Shown here one piece after another: positions 62,701 to 64,000 of a stretch of 64,000 nt of DNA (positions within the stretch are counted from its first letter, which is position 1; each line of letters starts with the position of its first letter). Source of the stretch: Glandiceps talaboti (Eukaryota > Hemichordata > Enteropneusta > Spengelidae); the NCBI RefSeq assembly GCF_964340395.1, contig NC_135560.1, forward strand, positions 6,996,598 through 7,060,597, in the 5' to 3' direction. The notes below the pieces were generated by a model. The model was not told the origin of the DNA, searched no databases, and was given only the letters and a program-made list of their open reading frames with translations. A program made the position numbers and the translations under genes.

Positions 62701-63142
62701 TTGTTCTGTCATGCTCGAATATGCATAAAACTTTCAAAATCATTCATTTTTTTTCCTGATTTTTCATAGATTAAGCTGTAGGAGGTATAATATAATAGCC
62801 CTCAATATTATTCTTCTTTCAATCAGAATCTGCTTTTGACCTAAGAGTTATGTCAATACTCATCCATCAACTCATAGTGGCAATGCCCCTTAGGTCGCTT
62901 ATATTTTCCTTGACTGAACAAAGAAAATTTTGGAAGAAGTGATATAATATTGTATTATTATTATTATAATTATTATTATTATGATTATAAACATTTTTCA
63001 TATCTATCTTTCGCAGACGTTGATGAATGTGTAACAGAACCAGGTGTATGTGAAAATGGTATCTGTCAAAATGAAGTTGGCAGCTTTAACTGTCTTTGTT
63101 CACCTGGCTATAAAGTCAGCGATGATCTACGCACCTGTGTTG
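5513..63142 (+). CDS. FBN: Fibrillin gene, exons 1-46 (3' end beyond window)
   Basis: Fibrillins are secreted, cysteine-rich glycoproteins that polymerise head to tail into 10-12 nm extracellular microfibrils, bind integrins and sequester TGF-beta/BMP complexes. Forty-six exons joined at GT-AG sites (one GC-AG) give one open frame of 1963 codons. Order: signal peptide; FUN; EGF1-3; hybrid 1; cbEGF1-2; TB1; EGF4; four EGF/cbEGF; TB2; cbEGF7-9; hybrid 2; cbEGF10; TB3; cbEGF11-22; TB4; cbEGF23-24; TB5; cbEGF25-29. This equals the order of vertebrate fibrillin-1, and individual modules align one to one, for example the TB3 continuation [14 protein letters not shown] and the FUN motif ANVCGSR...CCPGW. 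LTBPs are excluded by the FUN domain and by the 12-cbEGF run. Two more cbEGFs, TB6, TB7 and the C-terminal domain are expected downstream. Introns not listed separately show nothing beyond the repeats listed here. Exon limits are by eye; no transcript was available. Confidence 0.97.
5516..5903 (+). other. Intron 1
   Basis: A phase 0 intron of 388 bases between the ATG and codon 2. The acceptor is preceded by a pyrimidine-rich tract (CTGTCTTTCTGTGTTTCTCC) and ends in TAG. No other feature seen. Confidence 0.75.
5904..6052 (+). CDS. FBN: Fibrillin exon 2: signal peptide and N-terminal propeptide
   Basis: Residues 2-51. Arg-containing n-region ([13 protein letters not shown]), hydrophobic core [16 protein letters not shown], likely cleaved near FGQ, then a polar stretch [19 protein letters not shown] leading to the FUN domain. 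Out-phase is 2. No full furin consensus (R-X-K/R-R) is visible, only R-N-R. Confidence 0.85.
8293..8331. repeat. (CATA)n microsatellite
   Basis: About nine perfect CATA units. Confidence 0.95.
8438..8509. repeat. (GACA)n microsatellite, copy 1
   Basis: About 18 perfect GACA units. Confidence 0.96.
8598..8649. repeat. (GACA)n microsatellite, copy 2
   Basis: About 13 GACA units, separated from the previous array by about 90 bases of unique sequence. Confidence 0.96.
10056..10138 (+). CDS. FBN: Fibrillin exon 3: FUN domain
   Basis: Residues 51-78, phase 2 in and phase 1 out. Encodes [16 protein letters not shown], then [11 protein letters not shown], ending on the codon that completes IVPIC with exon 4. 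The CGSR...YCCPGW...CIVPIC pattern is the fibrillin unique N-terminal (FUN) domain, needed for N- to C-terminal self-assembly. It is too short to stand out as an open frame and was found by searching for the motif. Confidence 0.95.
10221..10390. repeat. (TG)n then (TGCG)n and (TGTA)n compound microsatellite
   Basis: About 28 TG units, a mixed TGTGTGTA/TGCG segment, and about 16 TGTA units. It lies 80 bases after exon 3. Confidence 0.96.
10714..10818 (+). CDS. FBN: Fibrillin exon 4: EGF1
   Basis: Residues 79-113. [19 protein letters not shown]...GPSC has the spacing of the first, non-calcium-binding EGF of fibrillins. The first of the run of phase 1-1 exons. Acceptor CGACAG, donor CTG|GTAATT. 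Confidence 0.93.
10819..12452 (+). other. Intron 4 with MITE-like copy
   Basis: Holds the MITE-like element at 11987-12191 and a fragment of it at about 11863-11903. Otherwise no module, and no convincing coding frame. Confidence 0.6.
11987..12191. mobile_element. MITE-like element A, copy 1
   Basis: About 205 bases with imperfect terminal inverted repeats: AATTCTCGGTACCTG at the left and CAGGTACCAAGAATT at the right. The core contains CATTACTATAGGTGC, shared with copies near 42350 and 60323. Non-autonomous, no coding capacity. A left-end fragment sits at 11863-11903. Confidence 0.65.
12453..12560 (+). CDS. FBN: Fibrillin exon 5: EGF2
   Basis: Residues 114-149. Starts with a glycine-rich GGGSG lead, then [31 protein letters not shown] split over the usual six cysteines. 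No D-x-D/N-E calcium motif, as expected for EGF2. Confidence 0.93.
13221..13316 (+). CDS. FBN: Fibrillin exon 6: EGF3
   Basis: Residues 150-181. [20 protein letters not shown] then [11 protein letters not shown], six cysteines, non-calcium EGF. It directly precedes hybrid 1, as in vertebrate fibrillins. Confidence 0.93.
13688..13885 (+). CDS. FBN: Fibrillin exon 7: hybrid domain 1
   Basis: Residues 182-247. [16 protein letters not shown], then [34 protein letters not shown] and a final SDC. Half TB-like, half EGF-like, with CC instead of CCC. It has nine cysteines: the extra one (codon 13759-13761) matches the unpaired thiol of human fibrillin-1 hybrid 1. Hybrid 1 is an LTBP and fibulin binding region in vertebrates. 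Confidence 0.96.
14338..14463 (+). CDS. FBN: Fibrillin exon 8: cbEGF1
   Basis: Residues 248-289. [19 protein letters not shown], followed by YKCEC and a terminal EEC. Has the D-x-D-E calcium motif and the C-x-N-x4-Y-x-C hydroxylation pattern. Confidence 0.95.
15970..16075 (+). repeat. Dispersed repeat family B, copy 1
   Basis: Shares segments such as GACTAGCAACAAGCTTTCA, CAAAGTTTGAAGAGAT-like sequence and GATTTTCAGGGA with 29950-30058 and, inverted, with 31820-31930. Confidence 0.6.
16091..16291. mobile_element. Foldback/MITE-like element with long arms
   Basis: Near-perfect inverted repeats of about 57 bases (16091-16147 and 16235-16291), with one single-base difference at the outer end. 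They flank about 87 bases of AT-rich spacer. Each arm contains CAGGCTGGCACATTG. No coding capacity. Confidence 0.8.
16442..16573 (+). CDS. FBN: Fibrillin exon 9: cbEGF2
   Basis: Residues 290-333. [34 protein letters not shown]. Calcium motif present. The exon carries three extra codons after the last cysteine before the donor (GAAG|GTTAGT), serving as linker to TB1. Confidence 0.94.
16892..17252. repeat. Minisatellite, about 31-bp unit
   Basis: About 11 diverged copies of a unit built on GTATCTAATATACATACTTA followed by GTTGGTATTTGT. Confidence 0.85.
18570..18900. repeat. Minisatellite, about 55-bp unit, six copies
   Basis: Each copy begins AGCTAAAATGATGTAGGCTT and ends CATGACATTTATTACA, starting near 18571, 18627, 18680, 18737, 18791 and 18846. 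Confidence 0.9.
19084..19245 (+). CDS. FBN: Fibrillin exon 10: TB1, first part
   Basis: Residues 334-387. [45 protein letters not shown]: seven of the eight TB cysteines with the CCC triplet. The eighth is in exon 11. Confidence 0.94.
19488..19715 (+). CDS. FBN: Fibrillin exon 11: TB1 end, linker, EGF4 and a two-cysteine mini-module
   Basis: Residues 388-463. VEYAEIC supplies the eighth TB1 cysteine. The next 14 residues ([14 protein letters not shown]) replace the Pro/Gly-rich hinge of vertebrate fibrillins. EGF4 follows ([24 protein letters not shown]), non-calcium. The exon ends with [17 protein letters not shown], a two-cysteine segment like the last loop of an EGF. At 228 bases it is the longest exon in the window and joins parts that are separate exons in vertebrates. 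Confidence 0.92.
20059..20087. repeat. C12-A9-G8 self-complementary homopolymer run
   Basis: Twelve C, nine A, eight G in succession, able to form a G:C hairpin with an A loop. A local assembly error is possible. Confidence 0.8.
20860..21260. repeat. Tandem block of about 130 bp with embedded (GATT)n, three copies
   Basis: Each copy has TGTCTATC..CCAGACAT, then AATTCAATGCCCTTC, then 6-10 GATT units. The last copy ends in GTTT repeats. Confidence 0.85.
21851..22120. repeat. Three spaced copies of a 35-base segment
   Basis: AGAAAAATTGAAGAAAAAA followed by TGTCTGCAG occurs near 21851, 21960 and 22086, a period of about 110-125 bases. Confidence 0.6.
23305..23430 (+). mobile_element. SINE-like repeat C, copy 1
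   Basis: Core AAGGATTCAATCCCAGGTTC resembles a Pol III B box (GGTTCRANYCC). It is followed by GTGTTATCTTATCAATGGAG and CATGAGGGGGATTACA, as in the other copies. Confidence 0.6.
23493..23615 (+). CDS. FBN: Fibrillin exon 12: cbEGF3
   Basis: Residues 464-504. [34 protein letters not shown]. Calcium motif intact. Confidence 0.94.
24835..26292. mobile_element. Nested inverted-repeat element (about 1.46 kb)
   Basis: Outer arms of about 65 bases (24835-24899 and 26224-26292) share GTACAACTRCCGWCATCGAA and CAGGGAAAGTAAACAA in inverse orientation. Just inside lie perfect 13-base inverted repeats, CAGTGTTCTCCAC (25142-25154 and 26198-26210). A third inverted pair (24963-25000 and 25050-25088) lies in the left part. 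No transposase frame is visible, so it is probably non-autonomous or composite. Confidence 0.65.
28371..28423. repeat. (GGT)n microsatellite
   Basis: GGT repeats interrupted once by CACT. Confidence 0.93.
29328..29470. mobile_element. Foldback element upstream of exon 13
   Basis: Imperfect inverted arms sharing ATTAGTACTAA, CGGCACTGTTGA and AGCAGGT-like sequence. The right end lies 66 bases before the exon-13 acceptor. Confidence 0.65.
29537..29662 (+). CDS. FBN: Fibrillin exon 13: cbEGF4
   Basis: Residues 505-546. [37 protein letters not shown]. Calcium motif and hydroxylation pattern intact. Confidence 0.95.
   Translation: MLMNAGTTQFCACMVHVIIFLEVISVSVILATRCLLTANVA
29950..30058 (+). repeat. 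Dispersed repeat family B, copy 2
   Basis: Matches 15970-16075 over GACTAGAAACAAGCTGTCA, GGCAAAGTTTAGAGAGATTG and GATTTTCAGGGA. It lies just before the exon-14 acceptor. Confidence 0.6.
30087..30203 (+). CDS. FBN: Fibrillin exon 14: degenerate EGF (position 5)
   Basis: Residues 547-585, the shortest EGF of the post-EGF4 part (39 codons). [28 protein letters not shown]. Six cysteines remain, but the D-x-D/N-E motif is D-R-I-E, and the residue two after the third cysteine is Pro rather than Asn/Asp. Calcium binding and Asn hydroxylation are therefore probably lost. Frame and splice sites are intact, so it is not a pseudo-exon. Confidence 0.93.
31820..31930 (-). repeat. Dispersed repeat family B, copy 3 (inverted)
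   Basis: The reverse complement carries GGCAAAGTTTGGAGAGACTT and TTTGATTTTCAGGGAAAGTT, matching copies 1 and 2. Confidence 0.6.
32072..32197 (+). CDS. FBN: Fibrillin exon 15: cbEGF6
   Basis: Residues 586-627. [37 protein letters not shown]. Complete calcium signature. Precedes TB2. Confidence 0.95.
32251..32866. repeat. Minisatellite, 46-bp unit, about 13 copies
   Basis: Unit contains TATAGGAACTAGACTATGAG, TGGCGGTGTAAATGGTAACG and ATACTG. Two higher-order variants alternate. It starts about 50 bases after exon 15. Single diverged copies occur near 31770-31812 and 33603-33640. Confidence 0.93.
33200..33590. repeat. Tandem triplication, about 140-bp unit
   Basis: Three copies (near 33215, 33350, 33490) of AGGAAATCAAAA..GTT, TTCAGTGAACAAAA and ACATTTAGT. 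Confidence 0.75.
33885..34050 (+). mobile_element. SINE-like repeat C, copy 2
   Basis: AAAGGCCAAGGATTCAGTCC, TATTATCTTATCAATGGAGC, CAACTGTTTTTCAC and TTAATCCTAATCTGAACTGA occur in the same order as in the other copies. Confidence 0.65.
34319..34531 (+). CDS. FBN: Fibrillin exon 16: TB2
   Basis: Residues 628-698. [49 protein letters not shown]: eight cysteines with CCC. The eight-residue expansion after CCC resembles the longer loop of vertebrate TB2. The whole domain is one exon, unlike the other TBs here. Confidence 0.94.
34880..35390. mobile_element. MITE-like element with repeated CGCCTGG/GACAAA motifs
   Basis: Terminal inverted repeats of about 60 bases (34880-34951, 35312-35390) share ATCATAAACCCTGAAAC and CGACAAAAATCTCAC. 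Inside, variants of CGCCTGGCTTGACAAAAATC recur in both orientations, for example at 34975, 35012 and 35058 and inverted near 35236 and 35281. Confidence 0.75.
35557..35682 (+). CDS. FBN: Fibrillin exon 17: cbEGF7
   Basis: Residues 699-740. The codon across the junction with exon 16 is AAT, so the module reads [19 protein letters not shown], not DINEC. Followed by YKCRCHPGY and GKYC. Asn at the first ligand position is a conservative change. Confidence 0.93.
36231..36346. mobile_element. Small foldback element
   Basis: Termini TTAGCCTGGAATCCA and TGGATTCTAGGCTAG form an inverted pair. The centre ATTTCCCAACATGCTGGATT extends into a second palindrome (GGGAAAT). Confidence 0.6.
36580..36650. other. 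Possible Penelope-like/hammerhead-related fragment (half)
   Basis: TTAATCCCGAAACGTCAGC resembles the CCGAAACGTT side of the hammerhead-related motif seen in Penelope-like retroelements. The CUGANGA half is not recognisable here. Confidence 0.25.
37075..37200 (+). CDS. FBN: Fibrillin exon 18: cbEGF8
   Basis: Residues 741-782. [37 protein letters not shown]. Intact calcium motif. Confidence 0.95.
37410..37429. repeat. (GTT)n microsatellite
   Basis: Short GTT run abutting dispersed repeat family D. Confidence 0.8.
37430..37625 (+). repeat. Dispersed repeat family D, copy 1
   Basis: Shares ACCAAAATTTGATGTTCCCC, AAGAAATGCCAGTTTT and a terminal GAGGGCA with the reverse complement of 53990-54200. 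Confidence 0.7.
37888..38016 (+). CDS. FBN: Fibrillin exon 19: cbEGF9
   Basis: Residues 783-825. [38 protein letters not shown]. The Gly-poor loop after CEC (NEPGTTLD) corresponds to the SSESTLD loop of the human module before hybrid 2. Confidence 0.95.
38404..38595 (+). CDS. FBN: Fibrillin exon 20: hybrid domain 2
   Basis: Residues 826-889. [36 protein letters not shown], then [17 protein letters not shown] instead of CCC, eight cysteines. Lies between cbEGF9 and cbEGF10 as in fibrillin-1. Confidence 0.96.
38601..38960. repeat. Diverged minisatellite, about 50-65-bp unit
   Basis: Repeated AGGTCATGAACTTTGACAT and AATGACATA segments, six or seven degenerate copies. It begins at the exon-20 donor. 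Confidence 0.75.
39161..39286 (+). CDS. FBN: Fibrillin exon 21: cbEGF10
   Basis: Residues 890-931. [37 protein letters not shown]. The single cbEGF between hybrid 2 and TB3. Confidence 0.95.
39670..39810 (+). mobile_element. SINE-like repeat C, copy 3
   Basis: TTTCAATCCCAGGTTCTCAC and GGATTACATAGCATT match the family. The right end lies about 30 bases before the exon-22 acceptor. Confidence 0.55.
39840..39983 (+). CDS. FBN: Fibrillin exon 22: TB3, first part
   Basis: Residues 932-979. [36 protein letters not shown]. Seven of eight cysteines. The W-G-I-C-D-E-C spacing lacks the usual P before C. Confidence 0.95.
41036..41128 (+). CDS. FBN: Fibrillin exon 23: TB3, second part
   Basis: Residues 980-1010. 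The split codon gives P, then [17 protein letters not shown], almost identical to the vertebrate TB3 end ([14 protein letters not shown]), and a longer acidic tail before the next cbEGF. Confidence 0.94.
41544..41669 (+). CDS. FBN: Fibrillin exon 24: cbEGF11
   Basis: Residues 1011-1052. [37 protein letters not shown]. Opens the 12-cbEGF run. The donor is ACAG|GCAAGT, a GC-type site. The first downstream GT (41674) would break the phase. Confidence 0.94.
42180..42305 (+). CDS. FBN: Fibrillin exon 25: cbEGF12
   Basis: Residues 1053-1094. [37 protein letters not shown]. The methionine run matches the MMM loop of the same human module, and N-G-T is a potential N-glycosylation site. Confidence 0.95.
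42350..42546. mobile_element. MITE-like element A, copy 2
   Basis: Ends TTCTTGGTACCTGCAA and TTGCAAATGCCGAGAATT. The interior has CATAACTTCCGCTCCATGCG and CATTACTATAGGTGCACATG. It starts about 45 bases after exon 25. Confidence 0.7.
43520..43547. repeat. (AAAT)n microsatellite
   Basis: Seven AAAT units. Confidence 0.9.
44437..44562 (+). CDS. FBN: Fibrillin exon 26: cbEGF13
   Basis: Residues 1095-1136. [37 protein letters not shown]. Intact calcium motif. Confidence 0.95.
44625..44974. mobile_element. MITE-like element with long imperfect TIRs
   Basis: Arms of about 80-95 bases: left AAAGTGGCAATATCAGTGAG, GATTGGGTATTTATTTTG and CCTACTTGAAAAATCAA, with the right arm (44875-44974) as their reverse complement. 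The centre includes an A17 run. No open frame. Confidence 0.75.
46096..47060. repeat. Minisatellite, 65-bp unit, about 12 copies plus degenerate tail
   Basis: Unit contains ATGACAATAACAATTACAAC, AATTTAAGTAGCTAAATGAA and ATATTACAAAGTTTAGGAA. The first seven copies are virtually identical; divergence increases to the right, with a decayed tail from about 46925. Confidence 0.95.
47349..47474 (+). CDS. FBN: Fibrillin exon 27: cbEGF14
   Basis: Residues 1137-1178. [37 protein letters not shown]. Intact calcium motif. Confidence 0.95.
47762..47795. repeat. (ATG)n microsatellite
   Basis: Eleven ATG units. Confidence 0.93.
48658..48780 (+). CDS. FBN: Fibrillin exon 28: cbEGF15
   Basis: Residues 1179-1219. 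[36 protein letters not shown]. The short NGGCEMMC spacing is specific to this position and matches the human NGGCETFC. Confidence 0.95.
48950..49015. repeat. Short hairpin/inverted repeat
   Basis: CATGTCTGCATGTATACGGC and its imperfect reverse complement, separated by about 15 bases. Confidence 0.7.
49483..49562. repeat. Tandem duplication, 41 bp
   Basis: ATTTTTTTGAGATGTGTCAT followed by GTTTCAACTCATATTTTG occurs twice in succession. Confidence 0.85.
49773..49898 (+). CDS. FBN: Fibrillin exon 29: cbEGF16
   Basis: Residues 1220-1261. [37 protein letters not shown]. Intact calcium motif. Confidence 0.95.
   Translation: MLMSVWRIHRYVKEEVVPTQRVPMNAFVLMVSDRPQMSKAV
50050..50570 (+). mobile_element. 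SINE-like repeat C, three head-to-tail copies
   Basis: Copies at about 50060-50220, 50222-50395 and 50397-50570. Each has CAATCCCAGGTTTT-like sequence, GTGTTATCTTATCAGTGGAG, ACAACTGTTTTTTACACC and TAATCCTAATCTGAACCAGG. Copies 2 and 3 are the most alike, suggesting recent tandem duplication. Confidence 0.75.
50852..50977 (+). CDS. FBN: Fibrillin exon 30: cbEGF17
   Basis: Residues 1262-1303. [37 protein letters not shown]. Intact calcium motif. Confidence 0.95.
51497..51619 (+). CDS. FBN: Fibrillin exon 31: cbEGF18
   Basis: Residues 1304-1344. [36 protein letters not shown]. The GDG loop between C5 and C6 matches the corresponding human module. Confidence 0.95.
52024..52146 (+). CDS. FBN: Fibrillin exon 32: cbEGF19
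   Basis: Residues 1345-1385. [36 protein letters not shown]. Longer C2-C3 spacing and G-N-G loop, as in its human counterpart. Confidence 0.95.
52579..52704 (+). CDS. FBN: Fibrillin exon 33: cbEGF20
   Basis: Residues 1386-1427. [37 protein letters not shown]. Followed by the shortest intron in the window (198 bases). Confidence 0.95.
52903..53028 (+). CDS. FBN: Fibrillin exon 34: cbEGF21
   Basis: Residues 1428-1469. [37 protein letters not shown]. The VFGRC and VGYELD segments closely follow the human module. Confidence 0.95.
53462..53587 (+). CDS. FBN: Fibrillin exon 35: cbEGF22
   Basis: Residues 1470-1511. [37 protein letters not shown]. Last of the 12-cbEGF run, before TB4. Confidence 0.95.
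53680..53850 (+). mobile_element. SINE-like repeat C, copy 7
   Basis: AGGCCAGAGATTCAGTCCCA, TTTTATCTTATCTGTGAAGC and a TTCTGGACCCACTTTTTC segment in family order. Diverged. Confidence 0.6.
53990..54200 (-). repeat. Dispersed repeat family D, copy 2 (inverted)
   Basis: The reverse complement matches 37430-37625 over most of its length, including GCACCAAAATTTGATGTTCC and CAAGAAATGCCAGTTTTT. Confidence 0.7.
54283..54400 (+). mobile_element. Possible Penelope-like element fragment with hammerhead-like fold
   Basis: CTGAGGA (54283-54289) is followed by a perfect six-base stem GGCGAC/GTCGCC with a six-base loop, then AAAACATTGGTG and an AT-rich tail. This layout resembles the hammerhead-derived 3' region of Penelope-like elements. 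The strict core needs GAAA after the stem; here it is AAAA, so activity is unlikely. Confidence 0.4.
54968..55129 (+). CDS. FBN: Fibrillin exon 36: TB4, first part, with RGD
   Basis: Residues 1512-1565. [21 protein letters not shown], then [21 protein letters not shown] is encoded at 55009-55017, in the same TB domain that carries the integrin-binding RGD of vertebrate fibrillins. Seven of eight cysteines. Confidence 0.96.
55675..55743 (+). CDS. FBN: Fibrillin exon 37: TB4, second part
   Basis: Residues 1566-1588. The split codon gives T, then [20 protein letters not shown] and IE, matching the human TB4 end (GFRPNPITVILE). Carries the eighth cysteine. Too short to stand out as an open frame. 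Confidence 0.94.
57022..57147 (+). CDS. FBN: Fibrillin exon 38: cbEGF23
   Basis: Residues 1589-1630. [37 protein letters not shown]. Intact calcium motif. Confidence 0.95.
57329..57469. mobile_element. Foldback element with very short loop
   Basis: Arms of about 65 bases (57329-57393, 57405-57469) share AAGTTYATGAATTTAACTTC, TTTTACACYAAAATTTT and GTAGCTCA, separated by only about 10 bases. A near-palindrome of 141 bases. Confidence 0.8.
58048..58179 (+). CDS. FBN: Fibrillin exon 39: cbEGF24
   Basis: Residues 1631-1674. [39 protein letters not shown]. Two residues longer than the usual 42 in the last loop. Confidence 0.94.
58701..58865 (+). CDS. FBN: Fibrillin exon 40: TB5, first part
   Basis: Residues 1675-1729. 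[50 protein letters not shown]. Two N-glycosylation sequons: N-A-T, and N-L-T at the position of the human N-M-T-K-K. Confidence 0.95.
59126..59194 (+). CDS. FBN: Fibrillin exon 41: TB5, second part
   Basis: Residues 1730-1752. The split codon gives L, then [22 protein letters not shown]. Contains the eighth TB5 cysteine. Too short to stand out as an open frame. Confidence 0.92.
59789..59914 (+). CDS. FBN: Fibrillin exon 42: cbEGF25
   Basis: Residues 1753-1794. [37 protein letters not shown]. Near-identical to its human counterpart through PGVCENG. Confidence 0.95.
59920..59952. repeat. (GCAGT)n microsatellite
   Basis: About five GCAGT units starting inside the first bases after the exon-42 donor. 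Confidence 0.85.
60323..60482. mobile_element. MITE-like element A, copy 3 (right end missing)
   Basis: AATTCTCAGTACCTGAAAT, CATAACTTCCGCTCC and CATTACTATAGGTGCGCATG. The right terminal repeat is absent. Confidence 0.65.
60682..60810 (+). CDS. FBN: Fibrillin exon 43: cbEGF26
   Basis: Residues 1795-1837. [38 protein letters not shown]. The longer C2-C3 loop matches the human QRNAEC arrangement. Confidence 0.95.
61175..61300. repeat. Tandem duplication, about 67 bp
   Basis: GCTATAAACGATTGTGGTAC, then ATAC..CTTTACTTTGGTGTTATG, present twice. Confidence 0.85.
61373..61501 (+). CDS. FBN: Fibrillin exon 44: cbEGF27
   Basis: Residues 1838-1880. [38 protein letters not shown]. The aromatic of the hydroxylation consensus is His here (MGTHTC). 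Confidence 0.95.
62190..62402. mobile_element. MITE-like element A, copy 4 (diverged)
   Basis: TTTCTTGGTAAAACACTACT at the left, ACTTCTGCTCCATGC inside, TTTTGACCCTCTA present twice, and ACAGGTACAAAGAATT at the right. It ends about 55 bases before exon 45. Confidence 0.6.
62456..62578 (+). CDS. FBN: Fibrillin exon 45: cbEGF28
   Basis: Residues 1881-1921. [36 protein letters not shown]. Intact calcium motif. N-C-T is a formal sequon. Confidence 0.95.
63017..63142 (+). CDS. FBN: Fibrillin exon 46: cbEGF29 (last exon in window)
   Basis: Residues 1922-1963. [37 protein letters not shown]. It ends with a good donor (TTG|GTAAGT), so the gene continues beyond the window. Confidence 0.95.
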
Positions 63143-64000
63143 GTAAGTCTACTCAATATTTTGATTAAAATTTTTTTTTTTTTAAAAGTCATGCTAACTT
63201 ATGTAGAAAAAGACATTTTGAGTCAAAAGTGCCAAATCAGATTTTTGGAATACAGGCACCATGACGCCATTTAGTTTCCTCTTTATCTGAGGAAGAGCCC
63301 TAATGATCGATTGAAACATTCTAAAGTTTTGATAAATAAATTTGTAAGTGTAACCAGACTTTATTTCATTGTCCAATCAACTCATTTTGCATATGTTTTA
63401 CTTCTTACATTTTTACTTTCACTCACTTTTCCTGATACAGTAGATAACAAGGCTTGAAATTAATGGTTTTCCTTGGTAGTCCCAGTGGGTTACCAATTTC
63501 AGAAATTGTTAGCCCAAGGAGTGTGACCTGTAGTCCCATATTCCTGAACTGAAAAGATAGTTCCTCTAATAATGGAAATGTGTGTCATTAATACGTTCAT
63601 GTTTATAAATCTTCCATCCGTGAAACTATTGCATATTTGAGTATTAGCCTGAGTGTGCTACCCGCTGCAAATTATGGTAGCCCTATGACAAGAATTGGTA
63701 GTCTGTAGATTCAAGACAACTGTTATATTTGAACCCTAGATAGTGACATCTCAGTGCATAGGCACTGTTTTACCATTGAACCCAGTTGCATGACGTACTA
63801 AGATCAACCCACAGCCACAACAGATAGACACTACTATTACTAAGAACACTTGAAACAACTCAGGATAGCATTGAAATTGCAAATGCAAAAATAATTGATT
63901 ATTTTTTTCTGTTTGGCCTGGTGGACCAAATCTGATGGAAAATATTGCGTTAATTAACCACAATATAGCTAGACAGGGACATTTTTTATATGAGATTGAT
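63143..64000 (+). other. Start of intron 46, no exon seen
   Basis: No cbEGF or TB module begins before the window edge. Contains the hammerhead-like fragment at 63287-63360. Confidence 0.7.
63287..63360 (+). mobile_element. Possible Penelope-like element fragment (hammerhead-like)
   Basis: CTGAGGA (63287-63293) and GAAAC (63313-63317) match the two conserved hammerhead strands, separated by 19 bases that pair poorly. They are followed by ACATTCTAAAG and an AT-rich tail, as at 54283. Confidence 0.35.

Overview
This window is animal genomic DNA carrying, on the + strand, the first 46 exons of a fibrillin gene (large extracellular-matrix microfibril glycoprotein). I built the gene exon by exon from splice sites, reading frame and cysteine patterns. 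The spliced reading frame has 1963 complete codons, from a start codon at 5513 to the end of exon 46 at 63142. A complete fibrillin is nearly 2900 residues, so about 900 C-terminal residues should lie beyond the right edge.

Organism: an invertebrate metazoan. Evidence is the single-module exon structure, mostly sub-2 kb introns, many microsatellites and small inverted-repeat elements, and a fibrillin with the full vertebrate module order but without the proline- or glycine-rich hinge. An invertebrate deuterostome (lancelet or hemichordate type) is my best guess. A lophotrochozoan cannot be excluded, and no species is claimed.

Layout. 1-5170: upstream DNA with no recognisable gene, dominated by (GAGT)n, (GA)n and (CT)n microsatellites. 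About 5170-5512: probable promoter and 5' UTR, with two inverted CCAAT boxes, a duplicated TATA-like segment and a short uORF. 5513-10818: start codon, signal peptide, FUN domain and EGF1. 12453-19715: EGF2, EGF3, hybrid 1, cbEGF1-2, TB1, a short linker and EGF4. 23493-34531: four EGF modules and TB2. 35557-41128: cbEGF7-9, hybrid 2, cbEGF10 and TB3. 41544-53587: an uninterrupted run of 12 cbEGF modules. 54968-59194: TB4 (with an RGD motif), cbEGF23-24 and TB5. 59789-63142: cbEGF25-29.

The order FUN-EGF3-Hyb1-cb2-TB1-EGF4-cb4-TB2-cb3-Hyb2-cb1-TB3-cb12-TB4-cb2-TB5-cb5... matches vertebrate fibrillin-1 module for module. All exons from exon 4 onward begin and end in phase 1. Differences from the vertebrate protein are the missing hinge, an added two-cysteine mini-module before the first cbEGF after EGF4, and one EGF whose calcium-binding signature is lost.

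The introns hold no second gene that I can recognise. They contain several repeat families: a SINE-like element with a B-box-like core, a roughly 200-bp MITE-like family, long-arm foldback elements, three unrelated dispersed families, several minisatellites, and fragments resembling the hammerhead/3' region of Penelope-like elements. I found no RNA gene, no CRISPR array and no novel multi-gene system; the most unusual items are gene-structure details and the repeats.
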